Below, in pieces: positions 58,506 through 64,000 of a stretch of 64,000 nt of DNA. The notes under the pieces were generated by a model. That model was given only the letters and a program-made list of their open reading frames with translations. It ran no database searches and was not told where the DNA came from. The stretch lies in the NCBI RefSeq assembly GCF_031844685.1, contig NZ_CP134605.1, positions 310,001-374,000 on the forward strand, written 5' to 3'. A program made the position numbers and the translations under genes. Each line of letters opens with the position of its first letter. The first letter of the stretch is position 1. Origin of the DNA: Streptomyces sp. ITFR-21. Lineage in GTDB: Bacteria; Actinomycetota; Actinomycetes; Streptomycetales; Streptomycetaceae.

Positions 58506-60854
58506 GTGCCCGAGGCACCGTGGCAGCGGGTCCGGGTGGGGAACGTGCCGCCCCTGGCGTCCGCGTTCCAGCCCCGGCTCGGGCTGCGGGCACAGATCGA
58601 CCGGGCACGGGCCGAGCACGCCACGGTGGTCCTGGCCCAGGTCTTCTCCGGCGGCGGCGGAGTGGGCAAGTCCCAGCTGGCCGCCGCCTACGCCCGCCAG
58701 GCCCACACCGAGGGGGTGGATGTGCTGGTGTGGGTGGACGCCGCCGAGACCGCCCAGATCGTGGCCGCGTACGCGCGCGCCGCGCAGCGCGTGGAGGCAC
58801 CCGGCGCCGGCGGGCAGGACCTGGAGGACGACGCGCGCGCCTTCCTGGACTGGCTGGCCGGCACCGAACGCAGCTGGCTGGTCGTGCTGGACGACCTCAC
58901 CGACCTGGAAGGCGCCCGCCCCTGGTGGCCCAGGCCCCCGGCCGGGGACAACGGCCGCGTGCTGGCCACCACCCGCCGCCGCGACGCCCTGGTCTCCGGC
59001 GCCGGCCGGACCGTGGTCGACGTCGGCACCTACACCCGCCACGAGGCCCGCGCCTACCTGCACGACCGCTTCACCGGCACCCGCACCCCCCACCTGATGG
59101 ACGACCGCGCCGGGGACCTGACGTTCGCGCTGGGACACCTTCCGTTGGCGCTGGGACACGCCGCCGCCTACATGGTCAACGAAGACGTGCCCTGCTCGGT
59201 CTACCTGCGGCGCTTCACCGACCGCAGCGCACGCCTGGACACCCTGCTGCCGCCCGGCGCCGACACCGACGGCTACGGACGCCACGTCACCGCCTCCCTG
59301 CTGCTGGCCCTGGACGCCGTCCGGCAGCACGACCCCACCGGCACAGCCGCCCCCGCGATCCGCCTGGCCGCCCACCTGGACCCCGCCGGACACCCACAGG
59401 AACTGTGGTCCACCACCGCCCTCACCGACTACCTCACCCACCACCGCACCCCGGCACCCCCCACGGCGGACCCACCCGACCGGGCCACGCCGGAGCAGAC
59501 CCGGACAGCCCTCCGGCTGCTGCACCGCTACGGGCTGCTCACCTGGGACTCCCCGGCCGGACCGCGCGCGGTGCGCATGCACGCCCTCACCGCCCGTGCC
59601 GCCAGGGAGACCACCCCCGCGGCAGAGACCCCCGCGACGGTGCGGGCGCTCGCGGACGCCCTGGTCGACATCTGGCCCGCAAGCGAACACACCGCCTCTG
59701 ACACAGCCGCCGTCCTGCGCGCCAACACCGACACGCTGGCCGCCAATTCCGGCGACCTGCTGTGGCAGCCCGACGGCCACCCGGTCCTGTTCCAGGCCGG
59801 GACCAGCCTGCTGAACAGCGGCCTGTACGCCGCCGCGGTCACCTACTGGCACCACGTTGCCGCCGACAGCCAACGCCTCCTCGGGGAAGACCACCCCGAC
59901 ACCCTCACCGCCCGAAGCAACCTCGCCCTCTCCTACGGACAGGCCGGCCGCACCACCGACGCCATCACCCTGCAGGAACAACTCGCCACCGACAGCCGAC
60001 GCCTCCTCGGCGAAGACCACCTCCAGAACCTCGCTGCCCGAAGCAACCTCGCCCTCTCCTACTGGCAGGCGGGCCGCACCACCGACGCGATCCTCATCGA
60101 GGAACAGGTCGCCGCCGACAGCGAACGGCTGCTGGGCGAAGACCACCACCAGAACCTCGCTGCCCGAGGCAACCTCGCCCTCTCCTACTGGCAGGCGGGC
60201 CGCACCACCGACGCCATCACCCTGCAAGAACAAGTCGCCACCGACAGCCAACGCCTCCTCGGCGAGAACCACCCCAACACCCTCACCGCCCGCGGCAACC
60301 TCGCGACCTCCTACGGACAGGCGGGCCGCACCACCGACGCCATCCTCATCGAGGAACAGGTCGCCGCCGACCGCGCCCGGCTGCTGGGCGAAGACCACCC
60401 CGACACCCTCACCGCCCGCGGCAACCTCGCCGCCTCCTACCGGCAGGCCGGCCGCACCACCGACGCCATCACCCTGCAAGAACAAGTCGCCACCGACAGC
60501 CAACGCCTCCTCGGCGAAGACCACCCCAACACCCTCAAGGCCCGAGGCAACCTCGCCGCCTCCTACTGGCAGGTCGGCCGCACCACCGACGCCATCCTCA
60601 TCGAGGAACAGGTCGCCGCCGACCGCGCCCGGCTGCTGGGCGAAGACCACCCCAACACCCTCACCGCCCGGAGCAACCTCGCCGCCTCCTACTGGCAGGC
60701 CGGCCGCACCACCGACGCCATCACCCTGCAAGAACAAGTCACCACCGACAGCCAACGCCTCCTCGGCGAAGACCACCCCAACACCGTGGCGGAGGTGGCC
60801 GCACTGCACGCATGGAGACGTGCTCTGAAGCCTTGGTGGCGACGGTTCGGATGA
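58506..60854 (+). CDS. NB-ARC / tetratricopeptide STAND ATPase
   Basis: 782 residues from GTG 58506. NB-ARC ATPase about 35-330 with Walker A SGGGGVGKSQ, Walker B SWLVVLDDL, and LGHLPLALGHAAAYM; winged-helix spacer to about 450; then seven full 42-residue TPRs of the kinesin-light-chain type (LLGEDHP, ARxNLAxSY, GRTTDAI) and a partial eighth. STAND proteins act as signalling switches, in some cases in antiphage defence. The same frame is open back to a CTG at 58395 that overlaps the upstream stop as CTGA and adds 37 residues that look native (RDAAGTRIIAQGYSTAAGHI), so the true start may be that non-standard codon. Repeats are almost identical at the DNA level. Confidence 0.88.
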   Translation: MPEAPWQRVRVGNVPPLASAFQPRLGLRAQIDRARAEHATVVLAQVFSGGGGVGKSQLAAAYARQAHTEGVDVLVWVDAAETAQIVAAYARAAQRVEAPGAGGQDLEDDARAFLDWLAGTERSWLVVLDDLTDLEGARPWWPRPPAGDNGRVLATTRRRDALVSGAGRTVVDVGTYTRHEARAYLHDRFTGTRTPHLMDDRAGDLTFALGHLPLALGHAAAYMVNEDVPCSVYLRRFTDRSARLDTLLPPGADTDGYGRHVTASLLLALDAVRQHDPTGTAAPAIRLAAHLDPAGHPQELWSTTALTDYLTHHRTPAPPTADPPDRATPEQTRTALRLLHRYGLLTWDSPAGPRAVRMHALTARAARETTPAAETPATVRALADALVDIWPASEHTASDTAAVLRANTDTLAANSGDLLWQPDGHPVLFQAGTSLLNSGLYAAAVTYWHHVAADSQRLLGEDHPDTLTARSNLALSYGQAGRTTDAITLQEQLATDSRRLLGEDHLQNLAARSNLALSYWQAGRTTDAILIEEQVAADSERLLGEDHHQNLAARGNLALSYWQAGRTTDAITLQEQVATDSQRLLGENHPNTLTARGNLATSYGQAGRTTDAILIEEQVAADRARLLGEDHPDTLTARGNLAASYRQAGRTTDAITLQEQVATDSQRLLGEDHPNTLKARGNLAASYWQVGRTTDAILIEEQVAADRARLLGEDHPNTLTARSNLAASYWQAGRTTDAITLQEQVTTDSQRLLGEDHPNTVAEVAALHAWRRALKPWWRRFG
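59868..60818 (+). repeat. 126-base TPR-coding tandem repeats with a 252-base superperiod
   Basis: Units start at 59868, 59994, 60120, 60246, 60372, 60498, 60624 and a partial one at 60750. Odd units end in ITLQEQ(V/L), even units in ILIEEQV, strictly alternating, so the array grew by duplication of two-repeat blocks. Near-identity of units suggests recent expansion or conversion. Confidence 0.93.
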
Positions 60855-61061
60855 TCCGGACGGCCGCCCACGCGCGCGCCGTTCGCTCACCGCTCGACAA
60901 GATCGCCGGTCGGCGTGACACGAATGACAGCGCCATACCCGCACGCGCGGGGGCTTCGGCCGTACGCCACGGTCCGGTGCGGACGCCGTGGTCGCGCTTG
61001 CCTGGTGCTCCGGCACGGGCCCGCTCCCGGAACGGAACCGCGGCGGCCCGGGGACGCGGGC

Positions 61062-62291
61062 CTACCCGGGCAGTACGCAGACCGGCATCGGCGTGGCGAA
61101 CGCCGTCCCGGTGGGTGTGAGCGCGCCGGAGTCCTGGTCGACATGGAAGACCGTGACCGTGCCGGAGTTCTGGTTCGCCGCGAACAGCAGCGTGCCGGTG
61201 GGGTCGAAGGCGATGTGCCGCGGGTACGCGCCGCCGGCCGGCACCGTCTCCAGCAGGCGCAGTGCCGCGCCGTCCTCCTCCACCGCGAACCGGGCGACGC
61301 TGTCGTGGCCGCGGTTGGAGACGTAGACGAAGGCGCCGTCGGCGGAGACGACGACCTCGGCCGGGTAGTTGCGGTCCCCGGCCGGGGAGCCGGGCGGTAC
61401 GGTCGGCTGCGGCTGCCCCGGGCTTACGGTCCCGGTCGCGGGGTCGTAGCCGCAGACGACGACGGAGTCGCCGAGCTCGTTGGCCAGGTAGGCGAACCGG
61501 GCGGAGGGGTGGAAGGCCAGGTGGCGCGGCCCGGAGCCGGGCCGCACACGGGCCTGCGAGACGGCGGCGAGGCGGCCGGCCGCCTCGTCGAGGCGGTAGG
61601 TGTACACGGTGTCGGTGCCGAGGTCGACGGCCAGGACGTAGCCGCCGTCCGGGTCGCTCAGCACCATGTGGGCGTGCGGCCCGTCCTGGCGGTCGGGGTC
61701 CGGGCCCGCGCCGGTGTGCTGGACCAGGTCGGTGCGGGGCAGCAGGCCGCCGTCGGCCGCCAGCGGGTGAACGGCCACGCTGCCCGAGTCGTAGTTGGCG
61801 GTCAGCAGGTACCCGCCGCCGGGGTGGGCCGACAGGTGGCAGGGGCCGGAGCCGCCGGTGGGCTGGGAGCCGAGGACCCGCCGGTTGCCGTCGGCGTCGA
61901 CGGACACGGCGGTCACCGCGCCGGCCGGCTGCTCGTCGACCGCGTACAGGGTGCCGCCGGAGGCGGACACCGCCAGGAACGAGGGGTTGGCGACGCCGGT
62001 GAGCGCCGCGGCACCGGTGAGCAGGCCGCTGTCGGGGTCGTAGCGGGCCAGTCCCAGGCCGGTACCGCCGCCGTCGCCGGTGTAGGTGCCGATGTGCAGC
62101 AGGCGCGGGCCGCCGGGCGCGGCGGGTGCGGCGGCGCGGCGGCCGGCCGGGGCCGGGATCGCTGCCTGACCGGTGCCGGCGGTGATCAGCGCGGCCACCG
62201 TACCGGCACCGGCCGCGGCCAGCAGGCGGCGGCGGCCGAGGACCGCGGGGACCTGCCGTTCTGCGGGTTCGGCCGCTTCGCCGTCGTCCAT
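61062..62291 (-). CDS. Tat-exported lactonase-like beta-propeller protein
   Basis: 409 residues. Twin-arginine signal GRRRLLAAAGAGTVAALITA at about 20-40, then a seven-bladed propeller of the 6-phosphogluconolactonase/YbhE (PgL) family: LLHIGTYTGDGGGTGLGLAR, ANPSFLAVSASGGTLYAVDE, GPCHLSAHPGGGYLLTANYD, GPHAHMVLSDPDGGYVLAVD and RHIAFDPTGTLLFAANQNSG. Exported copies are common in Streptomyces, with unknown substrates. ATG 62291 has GGAGG. Stands alone between unrelated genes. Confidence 0.92.
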   Translation of the reverse strand: MDDGEAAEPAERQVPAVLGRRRLLAAAGAGTVAALITAGTGQAAIPAPAGRRAAAPAAPGGPRLLHIGTYTGDGGGTGLGLARYDPDSGLLTGAAALTGVANPSFLAVSASGGTLYAVDEQPAGAVTAVSVDADGNRRVLGSQPTGGSGPCHLSAHPGGGYLLTANYDSGSVAVHPLAADGGLLPRTDLVQHTGAGPDPDRQDGPHAHMVLSDPDGGYVLAVDLGTDTVYTYRLDEAAGRLAAVSQARVRPGSGPRHLAFHPSARFAYLANELGDSVVVCGYDPATGTVSPGQPQPTVPPGSPAGDRNYPAEVVVSADGAFVYVSNRGHDSVARFAVEEDGAALRLLETVPAGGAYPRHIAFDPTGTLLFAANQNSGTVTVFHVDQDSGALTPTGTAFATPMPVCVLPG

Positions 62292-62560
62292 GCTGCCGCC
62301 TCCAGGCCGTGCGGTACGCGGTTTCACGGTCTCCAACCTGGACCTGACCGGGGTACGCCCGCAAGACGGCCCCCGGGGGGCGGGCTCGCGAGCCGCAGTC
62401 CGGCAGTACCCCTCAGCGGCGGGGCGGCGGGGACCGGGCCGCCGCAGCGTAGAGGGCATGACCGAGGAACGCGCCACGCCCGGCGGCCAGGGCGGGCTGG
62501 GGGACTTCCTGCGCACCCGCCGGGCCCCACCTGTTCGCAGTCGCCAGGCCCGGCCCCCAA

Positions 62561-63394
62561 TCAGAGGGAACGGACCGGCCAGCGGCCGGCGTAGCCGCGG
62601 TAGGCGGGTCTGCCGTTGAGGAGCCGCTGGACGCAGAAGCCCAGCGCGAGGGTGAGCGCGCCGCCCGCCGCGTCGGCGACGAAGTGGTTGCCGGTGCAGA
62701 GGATGACGACGAAGGTGGCCAGCGGGTAGAGCGCGCCCAGCACCCGCACCCAGGTGTGCTTGGCCAGGAACGCCACGGTCAGCCCGCTCCATGCGGCCCA
62801 GACGATGTGCACCGACGGCATGGCCGCGTAGAGGTTGGACACCGTGGAGACGTGGCCCGAGCCCCATGAGCCCCAGGTGTGGTGGGTGACGACGGTGTCG
62901 ATGAAGCCTTCGGCGGGCAGGAAGCGGGGCGGGGCCAGCGCGAAGAAGGCGAAGCCGAACAGCGCCAGCAGGGTCGCGCTGAACAGGGCGGTGCGTCCGG
63001 CCCGGTAGCGCTCGGGCCGGAAGGCGTAGAGCCAGACCAGCACAACCGGCGTCACGATGAAGTGCAGCGTGGCGTAGTAGTAGTTCATGCCGACGATCAG
63101 CCACGACACCTTGTCGACGGCGTGGTTGAGGGTCAGTTCGATGTCGACGTGCAGCAGCCGCTCGGCGTGCCAGATCTCCCGGGCCCGGTGCAGGGCCGCC
63201 GTGCGGTGGGACGGCACGTAGCGGCGGGTCCTGCTGTACGCCAGGTACAGCCCCACGGTGAAGGCCAGTTCCACCAGCAGGTGCGGACGGCCGCTGCGGC
63301 GCATGCGGTCCGGCAGCAGGGGTCCCGGCCTCCATCGGCGTCCCGGCTGCGCGGAACCCTCCGCGACGGTCTCCACCGGGCGCGTCGCGGTCAC
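62561..63394 (-). CDS. PAP2-superfamily membrane enzyme (inositol-phosphoceramide-synthase-like)
   Basis: 277 residues with about six membrane helices. Catalytic PAP2 motifs: SNLYAAMPSVHIVWAAW (PSVH) and CTGNHFVADAAGG (H-x3-D), as in the AUR1/PAP2_3 subgroup, which transfers or hydrolyses lipid phosphates. The first 45 residues are Arg/Pro-rich and cytoplasmic. GTG 63394 follows GAGGAGGGG. Likely a lipid phosphatase or phosphotransferase; substrate unknown. Confidence 0.9.
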   Translation of the reverse strand: MTATRPVETVAEGSAQPGRRWRPGPLLPDRMRRSGRPHLLVELAFTVGLYLAYSRTRRYVPSHRTAALHRAREIWHAERLLHVDIELTLNHAVDKVSWLIVGMNYYYATLHFIVTPVVLVWLYAFRPERYRAGRTALFSATLLALFGFAFFALAPPRFLPAEGFIDTVVTHHTWGSWGSGHVSTVSNLYAAMPSVHIVWAAWSGLTVAFLAKHTWVRVLGALYPLATFVVILCTGNHFVADAAGGALTLALGFCVQRLLNGRPAYRGYAGRWPVRSL

Positions 63395-63666
63395 AAGCGC
63401 TCCCCTCCTCGCACGGCTCATGGCTCACGGCTCGCCGACACCGGGCGGGCGCCGCACGCGTGGCACGATGCGCTCCTCCGGCCGGCGTCCCGACGACCCG
63501 CAAGACAATACATCGGACCCCGAAGCTTTCCGTCAGTGCCCTGTTCACCTTTGTCTGATCCGGCCGACCGGCGGGCGGCCGCCGTACCGCACCGGTCGGC
63601 GGCATACGGCGGTGAGCACGGGGGCGGCCCGCCGAAATCGGGGTGCGCCGGTTGGGCGCGACCCGT

Positions 63667-63672
63667 TACCCT
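63667..63672 (+). promoter_or_regulatory. -10 box (TACCCT) for a leaderless gene
   Basis: TACCCT ends six bases before the GTG at 63679, the spacing expected when transcription starts at the start codon itself. No ribosome site lies upstream of that GTG. Confidence 0.4.
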
Positions 63673-63678
63673 CCCCAG

Positions 63679-64000
63679 GTGACCTGGCTGCCCGGCGACT
63701 TCGCCCATCCACTCCGCGTGCGGCTGCCCGGCACCGGCCACTACCTGCGGCCGATCGCCGGCAGTGACGTGGCCCTGGACTACCCGGCGGTGATGGGCTC
63801 GCGGGAACGGCTGTGGGCCGTCTACGGCGAGGCGTGGGGCTGGCCGCCGGCCGGGATGACGTACGAGCAGGACCTGGCGGACCTCGAACGCCACGCGGCG
63901 GAGACCGCGGCCCACGCGTCCTTCAACTACGCGCTGTTCGACGAGCCGGGCACGGCGCTGCTGGGCTGTGTCTACATCGATCCGCCGGAGAAGGCCGGCG
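63679..64000 (+). CDS. GNAT-family N-acetyltransferase, partial
   Basis: Open frame of 107 codons from GTG 63679 running off the right edge, so only the N-terminal half is seen. The sequence (FAHPLRVRLPGTGHYLRPI, DLADLERHAAETAAHASFNY, ALFDEPGTALLGCVYIDPP) resembles GNAT acetyltransferases, the last stretch being the beta-4 strand before the acetyl-CoA-binding loop. Codon bias (G/C at third positions) supports coding. Probably translated from a leaderless mRNA. Substrate unknown. Confidence 0.75.
   Translation, partial: MTWLPGDFAHPLRVRLPGTGHYLRPIAGSDVALDYPAVMGSRERLWAVYGEAWGWPPAGMTYEQDLADLERHAAETAAHASFNYALFDEPGTALLGCVYIDPPEKAG

Noticed and set aside
59868-60818. CRISPR array
   Set aside because: The regular 126-base periodicity has no unique spacers and translates into TPR repeats in one frame.
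57957-61016. Minus-strand open frame of 1019 codons with VGG-rich repeats
   Set aside because: It mirrors the TPR repeats of the plus-strand NB-ARC gene; the repeat pattern is explained by the plus-strand protein.

Overview
The window reads as a chromosomal segment of a Streptomyces or a very close relative. It is extremely GC-rich, has rare TTA leucine codons, GTG starts and many 4-base gene overlaps, and carries typical actinobacterial families: DUF5133, DevR/DevS-type regulators, partner-switching ATPases and a polycyclic tetramate macrolactam (PTM) synthase. No rRNA, tRNA or CRISPR array was seen. All calls come from reading the sequence and recognising motifs; no database search was run.

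Region 1 (1-14.6 kb) is a compact minus-strand operon flanked by a LuxR-type regulator and a divergent MFS exporter. It encodes a signal-less peptide-binding-protein homologue, two flavin N-hydroxylases of the lysine/ornithine type, a diaminobutyrate aminotransferase, a small cupin, a glycine-oxidase-like flavoprotein, a serine O-acetyltransferase, a methionyl-tRNA-synthetase-like protein and an amino-acid permease. N-hydroxylase, cupin, MetRS-like protein and FAD oxidase together are the signature of hydrazine (N-N bond) biosynthesis, known from the s56-p1-type pathway, where cupin and MetRS-like parts form one protein. Here they are two genes, and there are two N-hydroxylases plus a diaminobutyrate supply gene, so the product may be new. 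This is the most interesting system in the window.

Region 2 (15.3-21.2 kb and 36.8-40.9 kb) resembles a DevSR/DosSR redox-dormancy island: HTH-pyridoxamine-oxidase fusion, two flavodoxin-domain paralogues, universal stress protein, GAF-GAF histidine kinase on the left; Acg-like nitroreductase, DevR-like response regulator, DUF1003 protein, F420-type oxidoreductase and PhzF-like protein on the right. Region 3 (21.2-36.5 kb) sits between these halves and is a PTM cluster: sterol-desaturase-like hydroxylase, 3235-residue iterative PKS-NRPS, two phytoene-dehydrogenase-like cyclases and a P450. The alcohol dehydrogenase usual for a third ring is absent.

Region 4 (41.4-48.7 kb) holds DUF5133, DoxX and Ser/Thr kinase genes, then a decayed stretch (44.4-46.1 kb) with a zinc-finger fragment, an ISAs1-like transposase remnant and a broken nucleotidyltransferase, followed by a divergent DeoR/MFS pair and a STAS protein. 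Region 5 (49-57.5 kb) is rich in stress signalling: two anti-sigma-type ATPases and an rsbQ-rsbP energy-stress pair, mixed with a GH15 glucoamylase-like enzyme, membrane proteins and a phosphoesterase. Region 6 (57.5-64 kb) contains a membrane-anchored small protein coupled to an NB-ARC/TPR (STAND) ATPase, a Tat-exported lactonase-like propeller, a PAP2 membrane enzyme and the start of a GNAT acetyltransferase cut by the window end.
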